64,000 bases of DNA. It comes from Lepidodermella squamata (lineage: Eukaryota; Gastrotricha). Positions within the stretch are counted from its first letter, which is position 1. The number at the start of each line of letters is the position of its first letter. Shown piece after piece: positions 22,773-35,255 of this stretch. Below the pieces are notes generated by a model, which saw nothing but the letters and a program-made list of their open reading frames with translations, did no database searches and was not told the origin of the DNA. The stretch covers positions 248,001 to 312,000 of the forward strand of contig JBLDXI010000007.1 of the NCBI GenBank assembly GCA_047495785.1, in the 5' to 3' direction. The position numbers and the translations under genes were made by a program.

Positions 22773-24909
22773 ATGTTAGGCAAATTTGACTCAGCAAGGA
22801 CAGTACGATTGGTACAGTTCACCCTATTGGCTTTGATGAGATTTTTCTCAACAGGAGGTTCGATTAATTGACCATATTTCAATAAATTTAAAAAGTATTT
22901 TGATTGGCCTGTATTTTTTCAAGAAATTTAATTTAATTTATTTATCAGCATCCCCATATTTTGTTGGATTTTTTATACCAAACATAAAGCCATAGTGTGT
23001 CCCATAAAAACGGAAAATGGACTAATTTCCACCTGAATGGCTGATAATCAGCCAAAATTTATAAAAAAAATTCGGAAAAATCTCTTTATATACAAAATGA
23101 TTAGCAAACTAGTGTCCATCGGGTTTTTCCGGGTTATTTCCGAAAAAATGCAAACTTTTGAAAGTTTAAAAATTGATATAATTCGCAAAAATTTTACATT
23201 TTTTTGTTTCTTTTCAAGGTGCAAAGGAATGTCCCTACTCTAGTACCTACAAAATTCCATCTGGATTGACAAGTGAGGTGGCGAAAAAATTCCCGTTCGT
23301 CGAAGCTGGCTTACAGGTAGCGTTGAATTATTTTCGAAAATATTAATAAATCTCCCCGATTTTTCTAGATTTTCAGTGATATAGTGATACCTTGCGACGG
23401 CTATTTAAATCAATGGCGGTTTATACCAAGCAGCGAGTACATAGTTGGCCTGCACCTAGCGGTATTCCGCCGCCGGGTCGACTACCCAACAATGTTCGAA
23501 GTTGTAGGGGAAACCTACATCGACCGACTGCTAGTACCGAAAAGCCACGTCGGTACATGGGTGAAATATACGACCTACTCGCCGATTCGCGTAAAAGACG
23601 GTGATTTGATCGGGTTTTTCTACGACCACATTGTCACGCCGACTACAATGCTGACGATTCGAAACAAAAATTGCGCATTCACCGATAACTTCCGCAACAC
23701 TTTCGTTTTTCTACTCGATCAAAATGCTTTCATGGAGTCTAATATCAAAAGTAATTTTTATTGATTTATTCCGAATTTTTTGGATATTTTTTCGATTTTT
23801 TTTAGGGGTGACTGTCGATCTTAGGAACGCTTACAAGGAGTGTAGAAAGCCGGCTCTTGTCGCTGTAGTTGTAAGCCAGGATTTGACAACAACTCCTAGT
23901 CCAATAACGACCCCAATCGCCACGACTATGGCAATCTACGACTACGGCGATGGCGGTTCTGGCGAAGATTTGAACCCTCGAGCTTCGTCGCCCGAACTTC
24001 CAGACACGACAACAACTTCAACGACAACTACAACGACTAGGCCGACTACAACGACGACAATGTCGACTACGGCGACAACAGAGCCATCATTTCCAGTGCC
24101 GAATTTCATCAGTTTTGAGTCCGGGAACAAATTACTAAAATCTTTTGGACATCATAAAAACCACAACGTTACGTTCAACAGATCGTCGATTTACCTGCCG
24201 AAACCTATCAACCAAATGGGCGTCATGTCCAGCCGTGCGTTTTACTATATAAAAAAATTCACCCGGGAAATGAAAAAAATACAACAAAATGCTTGGGAAA
24301 ATTATATTACTGGTGCATGATTTATTTGCTTTTTTGAATATTTTTTATAACCGCTTTTTATCAGCTGCGCATGTGGTTGAGGGATCACCCTAAACCCTTG
24401 CTAATTTTTTGCATTTTTCAGGATGTTTCAGCGTCCCGTCAATGCTACAGCGTTGCGTGCGAGAAACTGTTAGGGCGTATTTTGATTACTACTCCGGCGC
24501 GTGTACCCTATTCTACGGCTGCCCGGCGTCTGCGGCGGATGCCAACAACTTCGAACGCCTCGAAGACTGCGTTTTTTCGTGCGAGCAACACACGAGACGG
24601 TACCAGGAGATGTTCATCAAAGGCGAACTTATCCCGCCGCCAATGACGACGCAAGAGCCGTTTATGCCGAAGCCTTTATCCACCATACCACCCTATGTAC
24701 CAGCCGGGCCTTTCCAGCGACTCGTTCTTAATAACTTTAAATCGGCGAATAACCAGCCCAACTACTATCGACCTCGGATCGAAAACGATAACGAATTTGA
24801 TTCGCCTGTTTTGGACTCTTTAGGGTTGAGCTCGACATTCCGCCGGCCACCGTTTTGGACTTACTTCATGGGGCAACAAGGACGATTTAGACGGCGGCAT
24901 TTGACCTAG
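22773..24909 (+). CDS. array gene A2: secreted beta-domain, Thr-rich linker, Kunitz-like domain
   Basis: Exons 22773-22857, 23219-23316, 23369-23750, 23806-24234 and 24422-24909 give 493 residues. Signal peptide about 1-27 (MLGKFDSARTVRLVQF...). N-domain about 32-190 with KECPY...IPCDGYLNQWRF, VGLHLAVFRRR, FEVVGETYIDRL and VKDGDLIGFFYD. The motif RKPALVAVV (about 204) leads into a mucin-like stretch with long Thr runs (TTTTTSTTTTTT type), likely O-glycosylated. Kunitz-like domain about 333-386 (CFSVPSMLQRCV...AYFDYYSGACTLFYGC...NNFERLEDCVFSC). The tail of about 110 residues is Pro/Arg/Phe-rich with no further domain. An extra phase-0 intron sits inside the N-domain after GLQ, unlike most paralogues. 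Probably an extracellular or mucus protein; the role is inferred from architecture only. Confidence 0.85.
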
Positions 24910-26532
24910 TAACTGACAATCCATTGACGTCAAAATTAGCCAAAAAAATCATTGTTCAAAAAAATACGCAATCTCAATTTTTTTATACCTAATTATTATT
25001 ATATGACTTGATTTTTGTCGGACGAGCATGAAATGTGTCTATAAAAAGTATATATAAAGCCGTTATTTGTATATTGTTTAGCTGCATTTTGTGTTTGTGC
25101 TACTATTGTATAAAACTAGAAAACTTTTGCGCTGCTGCGACGCGCGCTTTTGGCGCTACGATGACCATATACATACAGATGTTGGCGAAATGACCGAAAC
25201 GTGTAGAAAGACGGATAATAAAAATTTGACATGTTTGCTCAATCGCGTAATGTCTCTTGTACGACGTCGCAAGATATGTGCGAAGAGCACTCTCTGCAGA
25301 GGAGATTCAGATTCACGTGCAATGATGACTTGTTTCTCACATCCTGCCTGGCCAGGAATCATTTAGCCAAAGAAAGGCAAATTTCAGAGGATATTTACCG
25401 AATTAAATCCACAAATCGCCAGCTTTTAGCAACTGCGATATTTGGTATAAAAAAATCATTTTAATTTCAAAGTATTTGCTCACTGAATTTTGCCTTTATT
25501 AAAATAATCCGTTTTCATACCTCTAGGCCTTGAGGCGTTACAGATGATAATTTTGTGTACCAATATCTCTGCTGTAAACATATCTGTGCAGTGTATTTAT
25601 TACCGAAGTGAGTAGCTTTTATTAATTAAATGAGTAGATTAATTGTTTATTCAACGAGCGCTGTCCAATAGATTAACAACAAGTTTTCGACTTTGAAATT
25701 CTTGATAGCGCGTAAATTGAAAACAAACATACCTTAAGAGGGCTTTAACCCTTCATTGAGCGACGCCCGAAAAGTTAATTTCAGTAAGATTACACTCTTA
25801 CAAAGTAATTTACGCTCAAATTTATCTGAGTATGGCTCAATCCAAAGCTTCATTCTTGACAAGTAAACCATATAAATTTCACTCTGTTAAATTTTGTCTC
25901 ATACAATGTATAAAATTTGGCTGATTTAACGGTTTTTTAGCCATTTTCGGGCCTAAACTTTCACAACATTATACTGCTGTTTTTCAATTGGATAATTAGC
26001 CATTTAGTTGATCCCCTAGAGGTTTATTATCTCCGTAAATATATCATACAAGCATTGAAGTGAGTATGTTTATAGTGTTAAACGCTATGCGTTAATTATC
26101 TAAGGCAACAATCGGTTTTTTTCGCCGCAAGATAGCTCGGGATTATTTCGCAATTCATCATGCGCGCGCAACGAGATGACTCGCGTGCTTTTTGCGCGCG
26201 CGCTTGTGCTGAAAATAATCTCAAATGAGCGTCTATTACACGCGCGTGGTAAAAGAAGCGCGCCGCGCTATATGCCGGTAGCGCACGAAACTTACACGCG
26301 CGCGCTGATTTGCGCGCTGATTTTAGGCGTCGGTCACTTTGTTTGTAGCCGCAAAGATTGTTTGTCGAATGCAGCGATTAAACATCGCTTTGTAGTTTTT
26401 AAAATATCTTATATAATCGCTGAATAATAGGAACGCAATTTCCTATCAATAACGCTATCAATATGCACTGATAACAAATTATTTCACGAATCTCTTCAGC
26501 TTAAATTTTCAATTTCTTGTGATATTTTTTAG
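24910..26532. other. intergenic region A2-A3
   Basis: 1.6 kb without a supported gene. A CG-alternating, GCGCGC-rich block lies at 26160-26320, 210-370 nt before the A3 start. Short frames at 25090-25460 overlap in several phases and do not look coding. Confidence 0.45.
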
Positions 26533-28470
26533 ATGGACACTTTAGTGATTTTATGGCTTCTGGCTATCTGGAGATTAGTATCTGGTGATAATCGAAGTAA
26601 GAATTCCCTTACTGCGAAAATCCTATATCTCATCATTTTGTCTTCCAGGACCTTCAGAAACCTTACTACCAGTTAATCCTCAATGTAAAAGGCAAACCTT
26701 GGTACCTCCGGATTTTTCGATGGACCCAAACCAGGTGTACAACTTTGCCGAGTCAACGCTTCAAATTTTCACTGAGCTTCGAATCCCCTGCGATGGTAAA
26801 TTTATTCCATCCTAATCAACTCGGAATGATGCATGCTTCTATTATAGGATTATTGAAAGAGTGGAAATTTCTAGCGAAAAATCCTATAGTCGCTGGGCTC
26901 CATCTCGCTGTTTTCAGGCCGCGAGTGAAATGGTCACCGGTGATGGTGAAGCCTAGCATTTCAGAAGAGCACAAAGTGTTCGACGTTGTCGGCGAGTCCT
27001 ATTTAAGAGCCCTCGCATCACCCGACAATCTACACAACACCTGGATTTACTACCCATTAGCCGAGCCGATACCTGTCGCGAAAGGCGATGTCCTCGGCTT
27101 CTACTACGACAGCTTCACAATGGTGGCTGATACTCTTACGATAAGTTCGAAATCGCGATATGACGTGCCGGACGAGAAACGCGTTAGACCGACCTATATC
27201 CTAATGCTAGATGACAGAACTCTAGCTAAAAACAGTTAGTTGGTCCTTTGATTTGAAAACTTTATATTTTTGTGTATGCTTAGGAACGGTTGATGCTAGA
27301 ATGGCTTTTGTCGATATTCGGGAACCTGCATTGGCTGTCTCGATAGTTCCAGCAAACGCGACTGTTCGATCGGACTTTGTCGGTAACTTCCCGACAACCG
27401 AACAGGAAATCACTTTTCCCGAACGAACGCGCCGGCCACGCCCTTCTAACCGCTTGCCTTCGAACCGATCGGGGAAACGGTCGAGGAACACCAATTTGTA
27501 CCGGACTTATGACGATCAAGTTGTTGTGAATAAGGTGGCGCAGGAGAGGCCGAATCCTTACGTCCATCACTATCATAACCCGAAAAAGGTTCGAGTCACT
27601 GGGCGGAAACACATGACTACGAAGAGCAGGCTATCGCGAAAGCGGCTGGGTAGCTCGACGCAAAAGGTCACCTATAAAGCGCCGATTGTCCGGAGAACCA
27701 CGACTCAGCCTCCGTTGTATTTACCCGAGGAAGAGTTGAGGAAAGCTTATCTAGCTTCGCTAGGTGATGGCCCACTTTTTTGGCATTTGATAAAAACCAT
27801 TCGGACTTCAACTACGCCGGTGCCTGTTACTACGGCCTATATCAAGTCGACAATAGATGGCGAATATTACGATGACCTAGATACTGTCGCAACGAGGACA
27901 AGAATTCCTACTACATCCACTGTTGCCACGACTACTACATCTACAACTAGATATGACGTCGCGACAAAAATGTCGAAAATTCGAACTGAAAGTGTTGTTG
28001 CTGACTTTAAAAGCGGCGAACTATACGTTCCAGCGCCGGTTGTAAATGCAATGATGAACGTTGTGGAACCGAGGATTATCGCCCGAGGTCAAGCGAAGGT
28101 CGAAGATATTGGGACAATGCCGGAGAAAATAATTTTCCCACCGAGTCTATCGAGTGCTCCTCGAATGAACGAAAGTAATTACTTGATTATTATTATTTTA
28201 TCAAATTAACCTTATTTTTTATTTAAGTATGCTACAGCCCTCCAATCGCAATGTTTCAATGCTCAGCGAAGAGACTTCGAGTCTATTTCGATTACGAGTC
28301 CGGAATTTGCAGGTTTGATAAAATTCAAATTTTTGTTTACCAGAAAATTTATTTTTTGTCAATTTAGAATGTTTTTCGGTTGCGAAGCTTGGAATCCTGG
28401 AAATGCGAACAATTTTGCGACAATCGCCGAGTGCCGGCGGAAATGTCGCAGGCCAGACGGAAGATTTTGA
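26533..28470 (+). CDS. array gene A3: secreted beta-domain, long basic Thr/Arg-rich linker, Kunitz-like domain
   Basis: Six exons (26533-26596, 26649-26795, 26848-27234, 27284-28174, 28228-28312, 28368-28470) give 558 residues. Signal peptide MDTLVILWLLAIWRLVSG. N-domain about 34-195 is close to the family consensus: QCKRQTLVPPDF, IPCDG, LKEWKFLAKNPIVAGLHLAV, FDVVGESYLRAL, PVAKGDVLGFYYD, ADTLTISSKS. The segment TVDARMAFVDIREPALAVSI carries the shared R-x-P-A-L motif. The 270-residue linker is basic and Thr-rich with possible dibasic cleavage sites (GKRSRN, SRKRLG). The C-terminal Kunitz-like domain (about 498-551) is interrupted by a phase-2 intron after GIC, a feature shared only with A4. 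The acceptor TTTTTTAG directly abuts the ATG, suggesting a 5'UTR intron or trans-splicing. Confidence 0.88.
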
Positions 28471-29234
28471 AACTTTGGCTAAAATTGTGTTCCATATCCT
28501 CCTACTGATTTTTACCTCATCATCATCGTTTTTACTTGGTTATAATCAATTTTTACGGGCTTCGAAGCCAATTTTCAAGTAATAAAAAATTTGAGTTGCA
28601 ATGATGAACTTGGTGTATTTTGGACTACGTTAATTAATTGCAGCACTTATAGTTTATAGCCGGCGTTGAAAATAGGTTACGAAAAGTCATGTCAACACGC
28701 AGCGGCAAGGCGTTATTTAGCCGAAAAATAGTGTAGGTATTGTCATCAGAGATGAAAATAATGATTAAACAAAGCGGAATTCGGCGCTATTTTCACTAAA
28801 TAAATGCAACGCATTTTGTTTCCGGTTGCAAGGTGTTCACGTATATATACATTTATGAAAAAGAACTATGCCGCGTTTTCAGTGCGCGTTAAAAAGCGTA
28901 AAAACATAGCCCGAAATAGTCATCGCCGTTATCAACAATCGCAAGCTTCTTTCATTGTTGCGCGCTCGGCAGCAATTTCTGCGCTTACAGAAAGCAGCAG
29001 TTGTTATACTGGTGTTTAATTAATATTAAACCGCTCATCAGCTGCATTCTTCGCGGCACCGCTAAAAACTACGGCTTAGCCTTATGTAAATAATTAACGA
29101 GGTTTTTTAAGAGAGTTTTACCCGTAATTAATTATTTCTGTCATCACCAGTCATTTTTGTGCGCACATTTTACGTCTCGCAAAAAGTCACATATATTTCA
29201 CTAATTTTGTAGACATATAATTCCACGTTCACAC
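28471..29234. other. intergenic region A3-A4
   Basis: AT-rich 3' flank of A3 and 5' flank of A4. A short frame at 28804-29019 has a basic, low-complexity translation and is not supported. Confidence 0.4.
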
Positions 29235-31330
29235 ATGTGGAAAATCCTCAAGTCGCTGCTGCTGATTTGGAGCTCGCTTCTTCAGTCATCGCTAACTCAA
29301 GGTATTCGAATAATAGCTTCCCTTTACTTTGATTAATTTTACACGATATCTTAGAAAATTCGAGTTCGACCGTTTACGATGTCCCAGAACCACTCGACTA
29401 CAACTGCAAATCATCAGCCATGGTTCCGCATTACTTTACAGAGATTCAGGATGATATATTCAAATTTACTGAGCCAACACTGCAGATTTTCTCGAATTTG
29501 AATGTACCCTGTGACGGCCTGTTGACTCAGTGGAGGTTTCTCGCGAAGAACCCTGTCGTCTACGGCCTGCATTTAGCTGTTTTCCGCCCGCGTGAGGCTA
29601 ACAACAGAGTTTTCGACGTTGTTGGCGAGTCTTACCTTCGTGCATTTTCAACACCGGGTCTTGGGGCCCATGACACCTGGGTGTATTACCCTCTCGAAGA
29701 CCCTATCTACGTCGTGAAAGGAGACTTGTTAGGTGAGTCACTTCTCGCTTAAAATAACTCAACATTCACTGGGGAAATTTCAGGATTTTACTACGACAGC
29801 TACGCAACGCTGGCTGAAATGTTAACTATCAGTTCGAAGACTCATTTTGATATCAAAACTAAACGAATTCGACCGACTTATGTGATGATGATCGACGCGA
29901 AAACCATCTCGGCAAACAGTAAGTTTTTGAAATTTTTCATTAAGGTGGCATTTTTTCAATTTCAATCACAAACCTATTTTTCGAGGCTTTGGATTTCGGA
30001 TAACTTCGGTCATCTATTCATTCCAAAGCTCAGGGCAGGGTCATCAATTAGTTAAATTGCCTTGGGGTCCGATGAAAACTTTGACACTTCAGATCCTTAC
30101 CTTTGAGGGCCCGCAGGGTCCCATTCAGGAATTTGCCCAAGGGTCCGAATTAATTAGAAACCTATATCTCAAGTTTTTTCGTGGGAATTTTTTCTTAATC
30201 TCTCTTATTTCATTTGTTTCTAGCCACTATTGACACTCGTATGGCCTTTGTCGACATTCGAGAGCCAGCTTTTGGCGCTGTTATCAGCGTGCTGAAACCC
30301 GGCCAAGCTCGGAAACTGACGCATCCTACAACAACTCCCTCCGCTACCACAACAGAACTCAGCCAGAATTCAACCTTCGAAATAATTTTGAATTCAACCA
30401 CTTCGGTGGAATTCTTTAACATTGGCCAGTTGCTGAATGAGACCTCGACATCTATGGCGTCACCTACTGAGCAGGAGCAGTCGAAGATAGCAGCCTATTC
30501 GACTGCTGCGACTGAATTAGTAACAAAAATTAATCCAATGGTTGGTATGGAATTATCGGACATGTTCCCTGGTCGCGGTCAAAAGGGCCGACCGCAACAG
30601 GAGCGAGCTGAGCATTCAGAAGAGGACGACTCGGCTGAAGATGAAGGGTTACTTGCAAATCAGCCGAAATTGATGACTACAACGCACAGGTTGACAACGA
30701 AAAAAGCGGGTTCGACGCGTCTTATCAGCAAGAAACGCCGCCAGACTATTACAATGTCCGCAAGCGCATCGATTATTACGTCATCGGCTCCAATGAAATC
30801 TTCGGCCAAGACGCAGCGTAACAGGACTAAGAGGCGGAGGCGAACGACTACGGCCGTTCCATCCACAACTACTAGGGCATCAACTACGACGCAGCGAGTA
30901 ACAGAAGCGACTACAACGGCGTCTACTACAACGACGAAGAAACAGGAGGAAACACTGCCCTATGGTCTAGTCACCGTGCCAGGGGTGCCAGTGCATATGC
31001 CGGTCACGTTGAGTTTAGGCTACATGCCGCCAAAGGTCGACGATGAGCGGGATGACCCGAAAAATCGAGCCGTCATCGCATTTGTCTGCCTCAACCCGCC
31101 TACGGCTATGCCGACTTGCAACCGGAAAAAGCGACGTGTTTATTTTGACTACCAACAGGGGATTTGCAAGTGAGTGTCTCGACCTGAAAGCTTTTGTATC
31201 GAATTTTAAATTATTTTTTTCATTTGCATCAAGGCAATTTTTCGGCTGTGAATCATGGGACAGCGCGAACGCGAACAATTTCGGCTCGTTCGGCGAATGC
31301 CAGGCGAAATGCTTACGACGGGAATCTTGA
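29235..31330 (+). CDS. array gene A4: secreted beta-domain, long Ser/Thr mucin linker, Kunitz-like domain
   Basis: Exons 29235-29301, 29355-29732, 29784-29918, 30224-31169 and 31234-31330 give 540 residues. Signal peptide (MWKILKSLLLIWSSLLQSSL). N-domain about 25-190 with NCKSSAMVPH, VPCDGLLTQWRFLAKNPVVY, FDVVGESYLRAF and VVKGDLLGFYYD; an intron interrupts the last motif at LLG, as in A7 and A9. TIDTRMAFVDIREPAFGAVI is the shared junction motif. The 250-residue linker mixes Ser/Thr stretches, an acidic patch (EHSEEDDSAEDEG) and basic clusters (KRRRR) that could be proprotein-convertase sites. Kunitz-like domain about 482-535 (CLNPPTAMPTCN...VYFDYQQGICKQFFGC...NNFGSFGECQAKC), split by the same phase-2 intron as A3. 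A3 and A4 are therefore the closest pair. AATAAA at 31353. Confidence 0.88.
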
Positions 31331-31897
31331 CGTTAAAAATTCGTTATCATCGAATAAATTTTACGAAACAAAAAAAATATGCTGGTCACCCGCGCAGTTC
31401 GGGTAATAGTGGTCGCGAAATAAAATAAAACACGCTCAACACATAAATTTGTAGTTCACAGTAGAATAATTCCGCCATTCCATTCCATAGATGATTAACT
31501 GCTTCTATCGAGAATCAGCGTTTTTTGTATACATATTTTATGCCTTATTTATCAAGCCCGCGAAGTTATAAAGAAGATAAATAAACTGGAACAAAAATTA
31601 TATTTTTTCTCATACTTTTTTTTTGTCCCCAAATATTTCCGATGAATCATTAGCTTGTTTTTTTCGTAAGGCTATACTCAATACATTTCAACTGGCGTAA
31701 ATATTTTGAGAATATCGAACATTTTTACGTCGAGGTTACTCTTAAAAGTGCTGGAGCGACGGCGAGTACTAAGTGGGGGTAGCAAAACAGGTGCTTGGAA
31801 ATCAGCTGCTAAAACATCTAGGCAGCTTCACCCCCATCAGCGCTGTATAAAATGCTCGAGAAATCGGCGGGGAGCGAAATACTACGAAAACGCAGAT
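31331..31897. other. intergenic region A4-B1
   Basis: Contains the A4 poly(A) signal and the B1 promoter with a TATA box (separate entry). Nothing else seen. Confidence 0.45.
31846..31852 (+). promoter_or_regulatory. TATA box of B1
   Basis: TATAAAA about 46 nt before the B1 start codon. The paralogue B3 has TATATAAA at almost the same distance, which suggests a TATA-driven, short-leader promoter. Confidence 0.5.
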
Positions 31898-32346
31898 ATG
31901 GACAACTTGCAAGTTGTTGCCTTCATAGGCCTTCACGTTATCATCAGCCAAGCAATCGCTTTACCCATCTCTTCTTCAACCGCGGAAATTTCGTCTTCAC
32001 CAGTCTCCACTACAACATCTATACCCTACGACGAAAAATTAATGCTAATAGGTATTAAATATTAATTTATTTTTAAAATAATTTTTCAAAAAATATAATT
32101 TTTTAAGGAAGTTATCTGGTTGATATTGTTGAGAACAGAAAAATGAAGGACCTGGAGAAGATGGTTGGGGCTGTTCAGCGGGCCCTTCGTGGTCATCATT
32201 CGGTGCGGAAGTGCTTCGCTAAATACAGCTCAATGAAACTGTGCACGAAAGCCGCGACTATGCACGTATTCACTCAAATCGCATCGGCTGTCAAGCGGCA
32301 TGGTCAGATACAGAATCAACAGCAAGCCATAGTACCGTTATCATAG
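31898..32346 (+). CDS. B1: small secreted two-cysteine helical protein
   Basis: Exons 31898-32051 and 32108-32346 join in phase 1 to 130 residues. Signal peptide about 1-22 (MDNLQVVAFIGLHVIISQAI), then a Ser/Thr-rich spacer encoded by exon 1. Exon 2 encodes the conserved core, which reads as two amphipathic helices around a Cys pair: LEKMVGAVQRALRGHHSV, then KCFAKYSSMKLC, then TKAATMHVFTQIASAVK. B2 and B3 share V-(Q/H)-x-A-(L/V)-(R/K)-x-H, the C-x(6-7)-C loop and A-A-T-x(3)-F. Only two Cys remain in the mature part, so one disulfide is likely. Function unknown; the size and secretion suggest a small secreted effector, hormone-like or defence peptide, but nothing in the sequence decides this. 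AATAAA lies about 40 nt past the stop. Confidence 0.8.
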
Positions 32347-33573
32347 CTATCATAGACAAATAATATACGGCATATAGAAAGTTGAAATAAAGAAAAGTGA
32401 AATCTTACCCTTTTGCCTGAAAATCTCATGTCCGAAGGTTATAATACTTGCCGGCAAATTTAGTAATGCTAATTCTCAGCCTCGTCACGTTACATATAAT
32501 TGCCAAGTTCGTGGATGCGGAACGTGGCTTTTTTGTTTAAAAACAACCCCCGCCTCCCGAGAGACGACTCAAGAAACTGCCTTTATGACAGGTTTCAAAA
32601 ACAATATAGCCACGATGTTTAAATATAGATTTATTGCTGCTCGCCAGCCATGTGACTCATGTCTTCTATTGGCCGAGCGCGGATCTGTATAAAATCAAAT
32701 TAAAGGGGCATCGAAGCGTGATTACCTCCGGACAGTGCGACGTGGATCGATTGGCATATATACCGTGTCCGTCGCTAAATTGTCTTCTTTAGCCCGGTTT
32801 CGAAAACCATTTTATAAAAAATTTCAGACGTTTTTCAAATAACCTGTTTTCTAACTTATATAAACAACTCACTTAGATTTAAGGTGATAGATGACAAGTA
32901 AAAAGTCGCGTTTTTTACGGGAATAAAAAATAAAAAAACGATTATATTTTACTTGTCACCTATAACCTTAAAACTTATACAGAAAAACTTTGCAACAATG
33001 CTAACGGTATCATCACAGTCGATTTTATTGGGTCAGTAAGTGAAATAATATATTAATCCTAAATAGACAAATCACGCTCGTCCTACTGTGGATCGAATTT
33101 GATGGATGATGCCACTTGCCAATAATTTTCTAAAGAATCGATATGTTCGTTTCAATGTGATTACATGCAGGTTTACGTCCCACTTTAATAGGTGTAAGGA
33201 CTGATTCGTTTTTTGTCCAATAATTAACTCCGTCTTCACATCTCTGTCACGAAGAATTACTATTAATTAGGCTGGACTAACCGCAGATCTATTGCGTGTA
33301 TTTTTAAGGTTGTAAGCATCTCGAATAAACATGTCAATCAGCTACCCCGCTAGACAGAACTTTTCTTATAGCATTTCGGTTGATTTCGTCTTTGTAATTT
33401 CCCCCAATAGTACAAACGCGCGCTGCGAGGCTTGTAAATTATTTACAATGAAAAAAGCTCTCCCAGGCCATGTTTACACTTTCGCTACGCAGGCGTGAAA
33501 TGCCTGGATTTTACGCTGAAAATTAATTTTTACTCACTTTTATATATAGGTTACTTGTTACAATTCGAAGGAC
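32347..33573. other. intergenic region B1-B2
   Basis: AT-rich with no supported frame. A 33-nt segment near 32875-32912 (AGGTGATAGATGACAAGTAA AAAG) is repeated inverted near 32946-32973 (ATTTTACTTGTCACCTATAA), a small imperfect hairpin. GCGCGC near 33417. Confidence 0.4.
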
Positions 33574-33979
33574 ATGCCTTCAGACTTGTTGCTTAATTCA
33601 ATTATTTCTGCTGTTATCCTATTGGGTGTCCATCAATCGTTCGCCATGACGACACCAAGAAGTCCACTGGACGATGCAGAATTTACTGACCCCTTGGCGA
33701 AAATTCGTAAATAATTTCAATAATATTCACAAGTTTTTTTCTATAACTTCATTTTTTGAAGGGTACTTTATAACATCAGCACTGGACCAGCAACGGTTAG
33801 CCGATGTCGATCAACTCATTCGAGACGTACATCGGGCAGTTCGTCGCCACCCATCCGTCATGAGATGTTTAAATCATATCGGCTCAAAGAAATTGTGCAC
33901 AAACGCGGCAACTCTTTATATATTTACTGTTTTGGCTCACAAATTGGATGAAAGAAAAATAAAGCATTTTCTTCTTTAA
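33574..33979 (+). CDS. B2: small secreted two-cysteine helical protein
   Basis: Exons 33574-33706 and 33762-33979 (phase 1) give 116 residues. Signal peptide about 1-24 (MPSDLLLNSIISAVILLGVH...FA). The core has VDQLIRDVHRAVRRHPSVMRC, then LNHIGSKKLC, then TNAATLYIFTVLAHKL, aligning without gaps to B1. The tail is short and basic. An AATAAA (33957-33962) lies inside the coding sequence about 15 nt before the stop, so the 3'UTR may be extremely short. A TATATATA run sits about 30 nt before the start. Confidence 0.8.
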
Positions 33980-35255
33980 CTTTCTTTCTCCGCCTTAACG
34001 AGGCGCAACTTTGGACAAAACTTTGCAACTTTGCAAGCCTATCGAAACTTTATTGGGTGGGTATAGCCGAAAAATGGGGTAAAATGGGGTCTCAAAAGCT
34101 CGCAAAATAATGACCAAGAGGGTTTAAAAGTGATTAGATAAACCCGAAACCCAGTAAAGAAAATCACTAATGGATTATAAAAGATTGGGCATTATAGGCC
34201 GATTTCTGTGGTCGTTTTCGAAGGTTACCTTGATTTTATAAAAATTCTCAAAGGTTTGTTTAATTTTGGGCACCTCATTTGCATATTTGCATAATTACAT
34301 TATAAGCTTGAATCTCATTTTTCCAGCAGCCATTTTATCGCAACGCTTTTACACCGTCTGCGTGACCTAAACTTTGAGCTCACCTCTAATGAATCGTGTT
34401 TACGATAACTGTCCTACTTTTTTTTCAAAGCAACATGACTCTGCATTGGTCAGCCAAAAAGGGCATTGAATCTTCGTTTAGAAGATTTCACTTTTTTCAT
34501 TCATCAAAAAAATATTTGAATTTCAAAAAGCCTTATATTGGTTACCGCTAGAAAGCCTGCCTTCCACGAGGAGCTAGGGGAAATTATGCTAGCCTCTTTA
34601 GTATGAGCTGAGCGGAAGGAAGGTGGGTTTATTACGCCGCTCAAATTTAGCCACAAGTACGGTAGTTTTCAGACTTTCTTAGTATGTGTGTCTGCGATTT
34701 TAGTTATATCATCCTGCGCGTGGCCTGAAAAAGTTGTCTTATGACCGGTAATCATTACTGCAATAATTGCTGTGTGGCGCCTTTTCAGCTTCCGGGTCAC
34801 GACGCAGTAGAAAAATACGCCTGCGTTTATATGGCTATGCGGTTAACATGGTTTGATGAAGCTAATTATTCCATTCATCAATTTTACGTAGTTAAAACGA
34901 AGCTAATTGGCGAAACGAGTCACCCACTTGATGATTTAAGCTTGTTTACTACGGGGACAATTTTAATTTCAATCTCTGCTTGACGTGTTTGACAGGTTAT
35001 TCAAATGTCAAATGTTATTCAAAGAGAGAATTTCAGTGTATTTTGTTTTTTGCGCCATTCAGCCTCTAAAATCTAAAATGAGCGTGGCAATAAGCATGAT
35101 AATATCCGATTCGTGAGAGGTATTTTGCTGAAAAAATAACGACGTCATCCGATGAAATGAAGCCAGAGAATTCACCTGACAAGCGATGACGCAAATGAAT
35201 TTTATTATATAAATGCGCAAAAATGCACCGAATTCGCCGTGTCTCATCTTGAAAA
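33980..35255. other. intergenic region B2-B3
   Basis: 1.3 kb with no supported gene. The frame at 34741-34983 is of unremarkable composition and has no splice partner. The TATA box of B3 lies at the right end. Confidence 0.4.
35206..35213 (+). promoter_or_regulatory. TATA box of B3
   Basis: TATATAAA about 43 nt before the B3 start codon, matching the position of the B1 TATA box. Confidence 0.5.

Noticed and set aside
25091-25464. Frames in three phases downstream of A2
   Set aside because: All overlap, none has splice logic or a recognisable feature.
34741-34983. 80-codon frame between B2 and B3
   Set aside because: No signal peptide, no similarity to the B family, no promoter signals; probably chance.
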